Below are positions 1 through 9,215 of a stretch of DNA of 64,000 bases, one piece after another. The notes under the pieces were generated by a model. The model saw nothing but the letters and a program-made list of their open reading frames with translations. It was not told the origin of the DNA and ran no database searches. Location: positions 225,360-289,359 of the forward strand of contig NZ_VSJK01000008.1 of NCBI RefSeq assembly GCF_008085915.1, written 5' to 3'. Source of the DNA: Oceaniovalibus sp. ACAM 378 (GTDB lineage: Bacteria; Pseudomonadota; Alphaproteobacteria; Rhodobacterales; Rhodobacteraceae). A program made the translations under genes and the position numbers. Each line of letters opens with the position of its first letter. The stretch's first letter is position 1.

Positions 1-2156
1 GTCAGCGGCTGGGGTTCCGGTGCGGGTGCCTCGGGTGCGGTTGGATTCACCGTCGCGACGGTGCTGTCGGTCACATTGGCGCGTCCGCCCGCGTCATCGG
101 GCGCCAGAGTTTCGGGAAGTGCGGCAATCTCGGTCCCTGCGTCAGGGACCGAGATCGGCTCTGAAACCGGGTCTGAAATCGGGTCAGTTTCCGGACCGGG
201 ATCTGGATCGGCGTCCGTCAGGATATTGCCCGGCGGTTCCTGTGGCGGAATGGCGTCCGGCTGTTCGATGGCCGTTTCAGGCTGAACTGCGGCGGGTGCG
301 CCTGCGGTTTCCAGTGCGGGGTCCGACAGGCTGGCGTCGGTTTCGGCCAGATCGTCATTGCCCAGAAACAGCACCGCCGCCCATACCCCGATGGCCAGCA
401 AAAGCGCCACGATCAACCCGATGGCAACGGGTGCCATCGACCGTTGCTTGGCGGCTCCGGCCCGTGCGCCAAACACGGTCATCGCTTCGGCCTCGGCCTT
501 TCTTGGCGACGTCGCAGACCGGCCCGGTGCCTGACCTGAGGTCTGGCCCGGATCGGCGGCAGGAGTCAGGCTGGCGGCGGTTGCGGCCGTGTCGGGAAGG
601 GTGCGCACGGGGCTGAGCCGGGGCGCAGTCACCTTGACTCCCGAGGGAATGACCGTGCCGTTGTTCAGATCTGACTGTGTCTTGTCCGCACCGCCCGAAC
701 CCGAGCCACGCAGAATCTTTGGCCCGGCGGATGTTGGAAGCGGTGGTACAGGGCCGGCAGGTGGCGTGCCGTTGCGCCGGGGCGGCGGCGGTGGCACGAG
801 AGCCCCGGCAGCGGTCATGCTGTCAGAATCCGGTGCGCCGCCAAAACGCGCCGCAAGACGCCCCAACCGGCTGTCCCGGCTGGCAGAGTCGCCCGGTGTA
901 AAGGGCCTGGCCGACGGGATCTGCGGTGCCAGGGCGGGTGCACCTGCGGTGGTTCGACGGCGTGTCGCAAAGGACGGCGGAACGGGCGGAATATCGTCCA
1001 GCGGCGGCAGCGGATCGTTCACTCTGGGTTGCGAAAAACCGGTGCGCGGCACGGGGATGTCCGACGATGCGGTCGACGGGCGTTGGAATGTCGCGGGCGG
1101 CGTATCCTCGGCATTCCCGGTGTCACTGTCTTGCGGGCCGTCGACGGGCGCGATGTTCATGCGGCGTTGCGGCGGTGTGACCCGGAAATCACCCGGCACT
1201 TCCCCGGCATCGCCCTTGGCCCCGCCCGAAGCGAAAGGATCTGTGGCGGGCGTTCTCAAAGCGGGCTGTTGGGCGTCAGGCCCGACCGGCGCGGATTTCT
1301 TTGCGTCAGCGCCCTTTACCGGGTCGGTTTCGATGTCGGATTTGGGATCTTCCGGCTTTGATTCGAGTTTGAAATCTCCCTGAAGCGATGCACTGTCCGA
1401 TTTGTGGGTTCGGGGTGGCGTCTTTTCGGGCGTCGATGGCGCGGTGGACCCCTCTGGCTCCGCCGTCACCGCCTCACTCTGTTGGCCTTTGGCTGCGCCC
1501 GTCGCCGCCGCTTTGCCCGCCGCCGGTTCCACTGCGGGTTTCGGCTCCGAATCAGGCGTGTGCCCGGGTTTGGTGCTATCAGATCGCGCGGCGGCCTTGG
1601 CCGCCAGAAGTTCGGCTTCGGAGGCTGCTGCCTTGGCGGCCTCACTGCGCGCCGTCACAATTGCGGTCGGGCCAAAATTGACCATCCCGCGGAACTTGTC
1701 CTTGCCCGGGCGCGACACGAACCGCACCGGATTGAACCCCCGGCTGGCGGCAAATCCTTCGGCCTCGGCAAGGGTTTCGCGGGCCACTGCCGCGACCATC
1801 AACTCTTTGGAGTTGTTGGGTTTCCAAGTGTATGACAGATCATCCAGCGCATAGGGAGTCATCCCCTCCAACCCATCGCGCACTGCCTGATCGCGCAGGT
1901 CACGGCGGGTGCCGGAGTTGCCCTCGAATTCAGGATCATCGATCGTGGTGTACAGGATCTCGGAGTCCGGAATCTGCAATTCGCAGGCAATCGGAACGTC
2001 GAGTTTTTCGGCAAGGTTGTTGCGCAATTCAGAGATCTTGGCGTCAAAGTCGGGGTCGGTCAGGGACACCTCACCGACCAGCGTACCACTCTTGCCCGAC
2101 AGGTCCATCAAGCGGACGTCGGTTTGCGACAAATCGAGTGTGAAGTTCGGCTTCAT
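1..2156 (-). CDS. Large Pro/Ala-rich single-pass membrane protein (partial at left edge)
   Basis: An open frame runs leftward from ATG 2156 to the window edge without a stop, giving 718 complete codons; the C terminus is missing. Residues 1-180 look folded and begin MKPNFTLDLSQTDVRLMDLS. Residues about 180-570 are Pro, Ala, Glu and Ser rich and probably disordered. One hydrophobic segment lies at about residues 574-598, followed by an acidic, Pro-rich stretch that continues past the edge. From memory, proteins with this N terminus recur in Rhodobacterales as uncharacterised proteins, and the first domain recalls PilM/GspL-like actin-fold domains; this is a weak analogy. The GC-rich low-complexity part creates long spurious frames on the other strand. 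It is divergent from the SIMPL gene. Function unknown. Confidence 0.75.
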   Translation of the reverse strand, partial: MKPNFTLDLSQTDVRLMDLSGKSGTLVGEVSLTDPDFDAKISELRNNLAEKLDVPIACELQIPDSEILYTTIDDPEFEGNSGTRRDLRDQAVRDGLEGMTPYALDDLSYTWKPNNSKELMVAAVARETLAEAEGFAASRGFNPVRFVSRPGKDKFRGMVNFGPTAIVTARSEAAKAAASEAELLAAKAAARSDSTKPGHTPDSEPKPAVEPAAGKAAATGAAKGQQSEAVTAEPEGSTAPSTPEKTPPRTHKSDSASLQGDFKLESKPEDPKSDIETDPVKGADAKKSAPVGPDAQQPALRTPATDPFASGGAKGDAGEVPGDFRVTPPQRRMNIAPVDGPQDSDTGNAEDTPPATFQRPSTASSDIPVPRTGFSQPRVNDPLPPLDDIPPVPPSFATRRRTTAGAPALAPQIPSARPFTPGDSASRDSRLGRLAARFGGAPDSDSMTAAGALVPPPPPRRNGTPPAGPVPPLPTSAGPKILRGSGSGGADKTQSDLNNGTVIPSGVKVTAPRLSPVRTLPDTAATAASLTPAADPGQTSGQAPGRSATSPRKAEAEAMTVFGARAGAAKQRSMAPVAIGLIVALLLAIGVWAAVLFLGNDDLAETDASLSDPALETAGAPAAVQPETAIEQPDAIPPQEPPGNILTDADPDPGPETDPISDPVSEPISVPDAGTEIAALPETLAPDDAGGRANVTDSTVATVNPTAPEAPAPEPQPL

Positions 2157-2220
2157 ATCAATGCTCTACCATTTGGCGGCTCATGCAGGAGTCCCCATCG
2201 GGAATTTGGCCGTTCTATAG

Positions 2221-2256
2221 CAGCTTTCCGCCGAGGAAAACAAAAACAGCTTTCCG
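2221..2256. repeat. Direct repeat of CAGCTTTCCG in a divergent promoter region
   Basis: The ten bases CAGCTTTCCG occur at 2221-2230 and again at 2247-2256, 26 bases apart start to start, in the 154-base gap between two divergent genes. The spacing puts both copies on roughly the same DNA face after about 2.5 turns, so a paired regulator site is possible but unproven. Confidence 0.35.
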
Positions 2257-2310
2257 AATGCTTAACTCCCATGGATTGTCGATCTTTCAACTGACTACGG
2301 AGAGTACGTG

Positions 2311-3012
2311 ATGCAACCTCTATTAACCACCGGTCGGCGGATTTCGGCCCTTGCGCTCGCGCTCTGTGCGCTGCTCGGGGCCGGGGCGATCCAGGCCGGT
2401 GAACTGCGCGTATCAGGTGAAGGCGTGATCAGCGCAGTGCCTGACATGGCACAGCTTTCGCTGGGCGTCGAGGCACAGGATAGCACCGCCGCCGCTGCTT
2501 TGTCGCAAGTGAGCGAGCGGATCGGCGCGGTTATCGACGCGTTGAAGGCGCAGGGGATCGCAGCCACGGATATGCAGACCGGGCAGTTGTCCGTGCGGCC
2601 CGAATATCAGGAGCGCAGCAAGGCCGAGGATATGCTCAATGTTCTGGGCTATGTCGCCAACTCGGATCTGTCGGTGCGGGTGCGCGATCTGGATGCCGTG
2701 GGCGAATTGATCGATGCGGTGGCCAAGGCAGGCGGAAACACGTTCTCAGGCATATCCTTTGACGTGCAGGACCGGGCGCCCTTGCTGATTCTCGCGCGCA
2801 AAGCGGCGGTTGCCGATGCGATGGCCAAGGCGGCGCTGTTCGCCGGGGCGGCGGGTGTGACCCTTGGATCGGTAGAAACGATAGATGAAACGGGTATGGG
2901 AGGCGGGCCGAGCCCGATGATGGACAGCGCCGCACTGCGTTCAATGCCTATTGCGGCGGGCGAGATCGATGTGACAGCGACGGTGCATATGGTGTTCGAC
3001 ATCGACGACTAG
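2311..3012 (+). CDS. SIMPL domain-containing (DUF541) periplasmic protein
   Basis: The 233-residue product has a signal peptide (Arg pair at 9-10, hydrophobic core 11-28, likely cleavage near AIQA) and then a SIMPL/DUF541 fold. Recognisable parts are the opening strand (ELRVSGEGVISAVPDMAQLS), the central Val-rich YVANSDLSVRVRDLDAVGEL segment, and a C-terminal strand ending in VTATVHMVFDI. The family is periplasmic or membrane-associated and of unclear function; some members are oxidative-stress related. ATG 2311 is preferred over GTG 2308 because GGAG at 2299-2302 lies 8 bases before it. The gene is convergent with the sulfhydrylase downstream and is separated from it by a strong hairpin. Confidence 0.85.
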   Translation: MQPLLTTGRRISALALALCALLGAGAIQAGELRVSGEGVISAVPDMAQLSLGVEAQDSTAAAALSQVSERIGAVIDALKAQGIAATDMQTGQLSVRPEYQERSKAEDMLNVLGYVANSDLSVRVRDLDAVGELIDAVAKAGGNTFSGISFDVQDRAPLLILARKAAVADAMAKAALFAGAAGVTLGSVETIDETGMGGGPSPMMDSAALRSMPIAAGEIDVTATVHMVFDIDD

Positions 3013-3026
3013 ACTGTCTTGCCGAT

Positions 3027-3059
3027 CAAAACGGGCCGGTGCGCATTGCACCGGCCCGT
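3027..3059 (-). terminator. Intrinsic terminator of the sulfhydrylase gene
   Basis: A perfect 12-bp stem (3031-3042 with 3048-3059) closes a 5-base loop. Read leftward it is followed by a short T run (complement of AAAA at 3028-3031), which fits termination of the leftward gene ending at 3073. The hairpin may also slow transcription from the rightward SIMPL gene. Confidence 0.7.
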
Positions 3060-3072
3060 GATCGTAATTCGC

Positions 3073-4362
3073 TCAGGCGGTCGCTTTTGCCAGCGCCTGA
3101 TCCAGATCGGCGATCAGATCGGCCGCGTCCTCGATCCCGATGGAAACGCGCACCAGTTCGGGTGCGGCGCCGGCGGCGCGCTGTTGGTCTTCGTTCAGCT
3201 GGCGGTGTGTCGTGCTGGCGGTGTGGATGACCAGCGACCGTGTGTCGCCGAGATTTGCGACATGGCTGAAAATCTCAAGCGAATCGATCAGCTTGACGCA
3301 GGCGTCGTATCCGCCTTTGACGGCAAAGGTGAACAGCCCACCGGCACCGCGCGGGCAGATCTTTTCGACCCGTCCGAAATATGGCGAGCTTTCCAACCCG
3401 GCATAGGTGACATAGTCGATCCGCGGATCGGCCTCGAGCCACTTGGCCACCGTCACGGCGTTTTCCACATGGCGTTGCATGCGCAGCGACAGGGTTTCGA
3501 TCCCCATCAGGGTGTAATGCGCCGCTTGCGGGTTCATCGTCATCCCCAGATCACGCAGCCCGATGGCAATACTGTGAAAGGTGAAGGCGAGCGGGCCGAA
3601 AGTCTCGTGAAACTTCAGCCCGTGATAGGCGGTTTCGGGCTGTGACAGCGACGGAAACTTGTCCGACGCCGACCAGTCGAAGGTGCCCGAATCCACCACG
3701 CAGCCGCCCATGACCGTGCCGTTGCCCGTCAGGTATTTCGTCGTGGAGTGCACCACCAGATCGGCGCCGTGCTCGAACGGACGGCACAGGTATGGCGTGG
3801 CCGAGGTGTTGTCGACGATCAGCGGGATGCCCGCCGCTTTCGTGATGGCCGAAATGGCATCGAGATCGGTGATATAGCCGCCGGGGTTGGCGATCGATTC
3901 GCAGAACACAGCGCGGGTGTCGTCGTCGATCGCGGCCTTGACCGCCTCTGTATCGTCAAAGTCGACAAATGTGGCCGACCAGCCGAACCGCTTGATCGTC
4001 TGGGAAAACTGCGTGACCGTACCGCCATAAAGCCGGGTGGACGCGATGATGTTCTTGCCCGGCGACATCAGCGGAAACAGCGACATGATCTGTGCTGCAT
4101 GGCCGGACGAACAGCACACTGCGCCGACGCCACCCTCAAGCGTTGCGATACGTTCCTGCAAGACGGAGACCGTGGGGTTGGTCAGGCGGGAATAGATGTA
4201 TCCGACCTCTTGCAGGTTGAACAATGCGGCGGCGTGGTCGGCGTCGCGGAACACATAGGCGGTCGTCTGATAGATCGGCGTGTTGCGTGCGCCGGTTGTC
4301 GGGTCGGGCCGTGCGCCGGCGTGGACCTGCAACGTGTCAAAGCCATAATTCTTGTCGGACAT
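3073..4362 (-). CDS. metY: O-acetylhomoserine aminocarboxypropyltransferase (sulfhydrylase)
   Basis: This 429-residue PLP enzyme of the Cys/Met metabolism family makes homocysteine from O-acetylhomoserine and sulfide in the cytoplasm; some family members also act as cysteine synthase. It has the typical opening ([20 protein letters not shown], then YQTTAYVF), the YSRLTNPT motif at 57-64, and the PLP-binding lysine in [11 protein letters not shown] at Lys209. Length matches MetY rather than the shorter MetZ/MetB. ATG 4362 is chosen over the longer open frame because it follows AGGGAGA at good spacing and starts the conserved N terminus. It stands alone, with a terminator just downstream. Confidence 0.93.
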   Translation of the reverse strand: MSDKNYGFDTLQVHAGARPDPTTGARNTPIYQTTAYVFRDADHAAALFNLQEVGYIYSRLTNPTVSVLQERIATLEGGVGAVCCSSGHAAQIMSLFPLMSPGKNIIASTRLYGGTVTQFSQTIKRFGWSATFVDFDDTEAVKAAIDDDTRAVFCESIANPGGYITDLDAISAITKAAGIPLIVDNTSATPYLCRPFEHGADLVVHSTTKYLTGNGTVMGGCVVDSGTFDWSASDKFPSLSQPETAYHGLKFHETFGPLAFTFHSIAIGLRDLGMTMNPQAAHYTLMGIETLSLRMQRHVENAVTVAKWLEADPRIDYVTYAGLESSPYFGRVEKICPRGAGGLFTFAVKGGYDACVKLIDSLEIFSHVANLGDTRSLVIHTASTTHRQLNEDQQRAAGAAPELVRVSIGIEDAADLIADLDQALAKATA

Positions 4363-4443
4363 GGGGATCTCCCTTGGATCTGGTCTGATAGCGCGTTTAC
4401 GGCATAGCGCAGGCGCGATCAACGCTGTGCGGCGGTGCAGAGG

Positions 4444-5478
4444 TCAACGCAGCCACAGACCGTCACGGCGCAGCGCGTTGCGGATCGCTCGTTCCTTGCG
4501 CGGCAGATCGGTCTGGTCGAACAGGGCGCGGGCCATGGCCCCCTTGTTCTGATAGACCATGCGCAGGATCGGATCATACCCTTTCAGCACTTTCTTGACC
4601 GGGTTCGGCGCGGTGATGGCGTGCAGCAGATCGACCACCCGATCATCTTCGCGCGCATAAAGCAGGGGCAGGGCGCGGTAATGGCAGGAATGGCTGCCGT
4701 CCAGCATCCCCGGCGGCAGCGTGTCGCGCCCGCCGCCAAATCCGTGGATCACCAGCGGCAGCGCCACCTGATCCAGCCATGGGTTCAGCGTCTGACCAAG
4801 CAGTTCCTCGGGCGGATCGTCGCGGATCGACAGGGCCGTTGCCAAAAACCGCGCGCCGAATTCTCTGGGGCAGCGGTGGAAAAAATATCCGGCGTTGAAG
4901 TAGAGATAGCGCCGCCAGTATTCATCCGGTTGGCTCAGGTCCAGCGAACTGTCGAAATCCAGCTCGAAACGGTCATAGAGCGATTTCCAGATGCCGCCAT
5001 ATCCGGGGCCGTAAAGACTGGGTTCTGGCCAGGTGCCGGTCACGCGCAACGACGCGCTGGGGCTGTCGAAATCGAACGGGACTTCGGACAGCGGCGCAGT
5101 GATCAATGTGTCCGTGTCGAAGAACACAAAGGGTTCGCCGGGGGGCAGGGCCGCCAAGCCTTCGATCTTGTTGCCATAGGGATAGGCGGCGCCGAAATGC
5201 GCGGACTCAAAAGGTGTGATGGTTCCGCCAAGGTCTTCGAGCATGTCGCGCAGGGGGCCGATGGGCACACGCGGGTCGCGCGGCCACAGGGGGCCGGGCT
5301 GCGGTTCGCCCAGTATCACACGCCCCGCGAACCCCGGGTTTGTGTGGCGCAACGACAAAAGAAACAGCGCCGCCTCATAGGCCAGCCGCCCGGATTGCAC
5401 GACGACGAAAATGTTGAAGACCGGCGCGATCTCTGGCTGGCTGAGGGCGGGGGCTGCCGCGTTTGGTCTTTCTGCCAT
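4444..5478 (-). CDS. Glycosyltransferase-like protein with DxD motif
   Basis: The product has 344 residues and no signal peptide or membrane span. After a short Ala/Pro-rich lead comes a Rossmann-like strand (FNIFVVVQSGRL), and at about residues 118-125 the motif FFDTDTLI, which resembles the metal-binding DxD of GT-A glycosyltransferases. Tyr- and Trp-rich stretches follow (YGPGYGGIWKSLYDRF, YWRRYLYFNAGYF), with His-containing loops near the C terminus that could complete a sugar-nucleotide site. I do not recognise a named family. It is on the same strand as metY, about 80 bases upstream of it, with AAGGAC before its ATG. The functional call is an inference from the motif. Confidence 0.6.
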   Translation of the reverse strand: MAERPNAAAPALSQPEIAPVFNIFVVVQSGRLAYEAALFLLSLRHTNPGFAGRVILGEPQPGPLWPRDPRVPIGPLRDMLEDLGGTITPFESAHFGAAYPYGNKIEGLAALPPGEPFVFFDTDTLITAPLSEVPFDFDSPSASLRVTGTWPEPSLYGPGYGGIWKSLYDRFELDFDSSLDLSQPDEYWRRYLYFNAGYFFHRCPREFGARFLATALSIRDDPPEELLGQTLNPWLDQVALPLVIHGFGGGRDTLPPGMLDGSHSCHYRALPLLYAREDDRVVDLLHAITAPNPVKKVLKGYDPILRMVYQNKGAMARALFDQTDLPRKERAIRNALRRDGLWLR

Positions 5479-5725
5479 GCGTTTCGTGGTCCTTCGGGTG
5501 TCATCTGGCGCGACTATAGCCCATTCGCCGCAGCCCGACAGCTGTGTTCCGGCCCGTACAGGGGGCCTTTATCGGAGAATGTATTGGATTTGGTTCTGAT
5601 CCTCATCGCCATGATGGCCGCCTTTGAAATCGGTCGGTTCGGTGACGGTTGAACTGCTGTATGACGATATGCGCACGCCGCGAGACGGGTTTGAGCGCGG
5701 CGTGATACAAATGCCCTGATGTGCT

Positions 5726-6277
5726 TCAGAACGTGGGGGGCGTGCAGGCGCTGATGATCTCGCAAACCATATCGCCAGCGTTGCGAAACCTGTGCGGCAG
5801 GCGGCTGTCGAACAGATATCCATCGCCCGGACCCAGTGATCCGATGTGACCGTTCACGGTGATTTCGATCGTACCGCGCACGACAATCCCGGCCTCTTCC
5901 GATTCATGACTGAGCAGGCGTTCCCCTGTATCCGCGCCGGGGGGATAGGTTTCGTGCAGCATCTGCAGGCTGTGGCGCGAGGCATGGCCAAGCTGGCGCA
6001 GCGACAGGGTGTTCGCGCCACCGGGCGACAGTTCGGTGAATTCATCCGCCCGCCAGAACATCTTTTCCGGCTCTTCCTCGATGGATGCAAAGAAATCCGA
6101 CATGCTCATCGGGATCGCGTCGAGCAGCGATTTCAGCGATGCCACCGATGGCGACGTGCGGTTCTTCTCGATCAGTGATATGGTGCCGTTGGTCAACCCG
6201 GCGCGCGCAGCAAGTTCGCGTTGCGATAGGCCCTTTTGCTTGCGCACCGCCTGAAGTTTCCTGCCGATGTCCATCAT
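5726..6277 (-). CDS. XRE-family regulator with C-terminal cupin (PuuR-like)
   Basis: This 183-residue protein has a helix-turn-helix domain at about 4-60 (GRKLQAVRKQKGLSQRELAA, then SLIEKNRTSPS) and a cupin sensor domain at about 110-180 (EEAGIVVRGTIEITVNG, GDGYLFDSRLPHRFRN). This is the architecture of PuuR and related repressors that sense amino acids or polyamines. Two adjacent ATGs (6277, 6274) are possible and GGGACGG lies just before them. It is divergent from the GABA-type aminotransferase at 6471, and the gap holds two inverted repeats that may be its operators. Context suggests control of the amino-nitrogen block to its right; the ligand is unknown. Confidence 0.88.
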   Translation of the reverse strand: MMDIGRKLQAVRKQKGLSQRELAARAGLTNGTISLIEKNRTSPSVASLKSLLDAIPMSMSDFFASIEEEPEKMFWRADEFTELSPGGANTLSLRQLGHASRHSLQMLHETYPPGADTGERLLSHESEEAGIVVRGTIEITVNGHIGSLGPGDGYLFDSRLPHRFRNAGDMVCEIISACTPPTF

Positions 6278-6367
6278 CCGTCCCGGGGCTGAGGCTGTGG
6301 CGCAGTGATGCAGAAGACGCGTTGAAAGATCAAGCCTCGCAGGTTTTCGCCACCGATCCCACAATCA

Positions 6368-6406
6368 CGTTGACAGATATATTCAACGCAGTACTGAGAA
6401 TTCTCA
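6368..6406. promoter_or_regulatory. Two inverted repeats between XRE-cupin regulator and aminotransferase
   Basis: CGTTGA and TCAACG form an inverted repeat at 6368-6388 with a 9-base spacer, and TGAGAATTCTCA is a perfect 12-base palindrome at 6395-6406. They sit in the only gap shared by the regulator and the divergent aminotransferase gene. TTGACA at 6370-6375 inside the first repeat could be a rightward -35 box, which would make the repeats overlap the promoter as expected for a repressor operator. Binding is inferred, not shown. Confidence 0.5.
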
Positions 6407-6470
6407 ACACCCCCGCAACGCCGCTACCCGTCGACTCACCCCCTGTCTCTGCTGCAAAAGGAACAGAAGA

Positions 6471-7892
6471 ATGGCCACCCAGACCCCCAAAAAACCCCGC
6501 AAGACGGCCGCCCAAACCGCAGAGAAATCGCGCGGCAAGACCATGGCAGCAGCAAAGCCCGGACCCCGGATCGCGCTGGTTCCCGATAATACGCCGGTGA
6601 CCAATGCCGATCTTCTGGCGCGCCGTCAGGCAGCTGTGCCCCATGGCGTGGCCAGCGCGACCGGGGTGTTCGCCGCCCATGCGGAAAACGCCGAACTGTG
6701 GGATGTCGAAGGCAACCGTTACATCGATTTTGCCGGCGGTATCGCCGTGCTGAACACCGGCCATCGTCACCCCAAGGTGATTGCGGCGGCGATGGAACAG
6801 GAAGCCCATTTCACCCACACATCTTTTCAGGTGGTGCCCTATGAGGGCTATGTCGCGCTGGCCGAACGGCTGAACGCGCTGGCGCCGGGGGATCACGCGA
6901 AAAAGACGCTGCTGGTATCCACCGGGGCCGAGGCGGTTGAGAATGCGGTGAAAATCGCCCGTGTCGCCACGGGTCGCCGGGGTGTCATCGCGTTTCACGG
7001 CGCCTATCACGGGCGCACTCTGTTGACGCTGGGAATGACCGGCAAGGTCAGCCCCTATAAGTTGAACGTCGGTCCGTTCCCGGGCGATATTTTCCGCGCA
7101 CCTTTCCCTTCGGCGCGGGACGGCATCACCGTGGCTGATGCGTTGAAAGGTCTGGAGAACCTGTTTCTGACCGACGCACAGCCCGAAACCGTTGCCGCGA
7201 TCATCATCGAGCCGGTTCTGGGCGAAGGCGGGTATACGCCCGTGCCGTTCGAGATGATGCAGGCACTGCGCGCGATCTGCGACAAACACGGTATCTTGTT
7301 GATTGCCGATGAAATCCAATCGGGGTTTGCACGCACCGGAACATGGTTCGCCGTCGAACATTCCGGCGTCATTCCCGATCTGATCACTGTGGCGAAATCC
7401 ATGGCGGGGGGGTATCCCATCGCCGGTGTGATTGGCCGCGCCGAGATCATGGACGCCGTGCCTCCGGGCGGGCTGGGCGGCACCTATGCCGGCAATCCGG
7501 TGGCCTGCGCCGCCGCGCTGGCGGCCATTGACGCGATCGAGGATGAAGGGCTGTTGGAGCGTTCAACCGCTCTGGGCGAGCGTTTGCGCGCCCGCTTTGC
7601 CGAGATGGGCGCGCGCGTCGCACCGTTCCGGATGTGGGATATCCGTGGGCTGGGGGCGATGCTCGCCGTCGAGTTCGTGAGCGATTTTGATACCGCCACG
7701 CCGGATGCCGCGCTGGTCAAATCGATCTGCGCCCATGCGCTCAAGCGTGGGTTGATTCTGCTGAGTTGCGGAATGCACGGCAATGCTGTGAGGATCATGG
7801 TGCCGCTGACCGCTTCGGATGCGATCATCGACGAAGGCATGACGATTTTCGAGGCAGCGCTGGCTGACGCTGTCACTGGGGCCGCCGTCTGA
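6471..7892 (+). CDS. gabT: 4-aminobutyrate-type aminotransferase (class III)
   Basis: The product is a 473-residue class-III PLP aminotransferase. Visible signatures are GNRYIDFAGGIAVLNTGHRH, the substrate-site ITEP-like segment AAIIIEPVLGEGGY, IADEIQSGFARTG, and the Schiff-base lysine Lys309 in AKSMAGG. GABA aminotransferases of this type move an amino group from 4-aminobutyrate to 2-oxoglutarate, giving succinate semialdehyde and glutamate. The first 35 residues form a Lys- and Ala-rich extension; an internal ATG at 6543 would remove 24 of these, but the ribosome site (AAAGGAACAG) favours 6471. It ends in a strong terminator. No succinate semialdehyde dehydrogenase is adjacent, so another omega-amino donor is possible. 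Confidence 0.88.
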   Translation: MATQTPKKPRKTAAQTAEKSRGKTMAAAKPGPRIALVPDNTPVTNADLLARRQAAVPHGVASATGVFAAHAENAELWDVEGNRYIDFAGGIAVLNTGHRHPKVIAAAMEQEAHFTHTSFQVVPYEGYVALAERLNALAPGDHAKKTLLVSTGAEAVENAVKIARVATGRRGVIAFHGAYHGRTLLTLGMTGKVSPYKLNVGPFPGDIFRAPFPSARDGITVADALKGLENLFLTDAQPETVAAIIIEPVLGEGGYTPVPFEMMQALRAICDKHGILLIADEIQSGFARTGTWFAVEHSGVIPDLITVAKSMAGGYPIAGVIGRAEIMDAVPPGGLGGTYAGNPVACAAALAAIDAIEDEGLLERSTALGERLRARFAEMGARVAPFRMWDIRGLGAMLAVEFVSDFDTATPDAALVKSICAHALKRGLILLSCGMHGNAVRIMVPLTASDAIIDEGMTIFEAALADAVTGAAV

Positions 7893-7915
7893 CAACCCGC
7901 TGACTTTGTTTTAAT

Positions 7916-7951
7916 AAATAGGGCGTCCAATCCGTTGGGCGCCCTATTTTT
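7916..7951 (+). terminator. Rho-independent terminator after the GABA-type aminotransferase
   Basis: Bases 7916-7930 pair with 7935-7949 in a 15-bp stem (one G-T pair) closed by a 4-base loop, and a TTTTT run ends the structure. This is the clearest intrinsic terminator in the window. Confidence 0.88.
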
Positions 7952-8249
7952 GGGCCTTCCACATACGAGACGCCAGCACAGGATTGCGCAACTTGCAGCA
8001 GAATGACTTGTTCGAAAAAATAAACACCGATACGGTGAAGGCAGGGCGCGACCTGATATTGTCAAGCCGTGAATGCAGTTGACCTTGATGGAAAACCTGC
8101 TTGTGTGGGCTTGATGTCACGCAGATCGAACCGTCCGGGCAAAATACCCTCCGCACCCTGCGGCGGGACAGAATTCGGGGCGGATCGTTGCCCTTGGCAT
8201 ACAGACTGAAAAGGCCCGATCAACCGGCCACCTGTAGTGGGAGTAATAA
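7952..8249. other. Intergenic leader region before the TAXI transporter
   Basis: About 300 bases without a convincing reading frame. It must hold the promoter and 5' leader of the TRAP binding-protein gene; GTGGGAG at 8236-8242 is its ribosome site. I see no clear sigma-70 hexamers or riboswitch fold. Confidence 0.5.
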
Positions 8250-9206
8250 ATGAAAACGTTGAAAACACTGACCCTGATGGGCGCAATGCTTGCGGGCACC
8301 GCAGCATTCGCACAAGAACGGTTCATCACAATCGGTACCGGCGGTCAGACAGGCGTGTATTTCGTCGTCGGTCAGTCGATCTGCCGTCTGGTCAACCGCG
8401 ACAGCGCGACCAACGGATTGAAATGCACCGCGCCGTCCACCGGCGGCTCGATCGCAAACATCAACGCGATCAAGGCTGGCGATATGGACATGGGCGTCGC
8501 CCAGTCCGACTGGCAGTACCACGCCTATAACGGCACCTCGCAGTTCGAGGGTGACAAGTTCGACAAGGAACGCGCGGTGTTCTCCGTACACGGTGAACCC
8601 TTCACCGTGATTGCGCGCAAAGACGCCAACATCGGCGATTTCGACGATCTCAAGGGCAAGCGGGTGAATGTCGGCAACCCCGGGTCAGGTCAGTTGGCGA
8701 CGATGGAAGTCGTGCTGGATGCCAAAGGCTGGACGATGGACGATTTCGCCCTCGCATCCGAGCTGAAGCCCGCTGAACAGGCTGCCGCTCTGGGTGACAA
8801 CAAGGTGGACGCGATCATCTATACCGTCGGCCACCCGAACGGATCGATCCAGGAGGCGGTGTCGACTGTCGACGCCAGCATCGTACCCGTAACCGGCGAG
8901 GCGATTGACAAGCTGATCGCCGACAACCCGTTCTATGCCACCGCCACCATCCCCGGCGGCATGTACAAGGGCACCGATGACGACGTGACGACCTTTGGCG
9001 TCAAGGCAACTTTTGTCACCTCGTCCGATGTGCCGGATGATGTGATTTATGCTGTGGTCAAGGCGGTGTTCGACAACTTTGACCGCTTCAAGAAACTGCA
9101 CCCGGCCTTTGAAAACCTCAAGGAAGAGGAAATGATCAAGGACGGTCTGTCGGCTCCGCTGCACCCGGGCGCCGAAAAGTACTATAAGGAGCGTGGCTGG
9201 ATGTAA
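8250..9206 (+). CDS. TAXI family TRAP transporter solute-binding protein
   Basis: This 318-residue periplasmic protein has a Sec signal peptide (MKTLKTLTLMGAMLAGTAAFA, cleaved near residue 21) and the TAXI opening ITIGTGGQTGVYFVVGQSIC followed by STGGSIANINAIKAGDMDMG. The mature protein captures a small carboxylate or amino-acid-like solute and hands it to the fused permease encoded next. Known TAXI substrates include glutamate and 2-oxoglutarate, but the sequence alone does not fix the ligand. A GC-rich hairpin follows the stop and probably sets the binding-protein-to-permease ratio. Confidence 0.93.
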   Translation: MKTLKTLTLMGAMLAGTAAFAQERFITIGTGGQTGVYFVVGQSICRLVNRDSATNGLKCTAPSTGGSIANINAIKAGDMDMGVAQSDWQYHAYNGTSQFEGDKFDKERAVFSVHGEPFTVIARKDANIGDFDDLKGKRVNVGNPGSGQLATMEVVLDAKGWTMDDFALASELKPAEQAAALGDNKVDAIIYTVGHPNGSIQEAVSTVDASIVPVTGEAIDKLIADNPFYATATIPGGMYKGTDDDVTTFGVKATFVTSSDVPDDVIYAVVKAVFDNFDRFKKLHPAFENLKEEEMIKDGLSAPLHPGAEKYYKERGWM

Positions 9207-9215
9207 TCCGGTCTT

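Noticed and set aside
589..1383. Rightward 264-residue frame
   Set aside because: It is the GC-rich antisense shadow of the left-edge membrane protein, is low-complexity (Gly, Ser, Pro) and has no ribosome site.
5575..5652. Small rightward hydrophobic frame (about 22 residues) after a GGAG-like site
   Set aside because: Depends on a TTG start, is very short and has no conserved feature; insufficient support.
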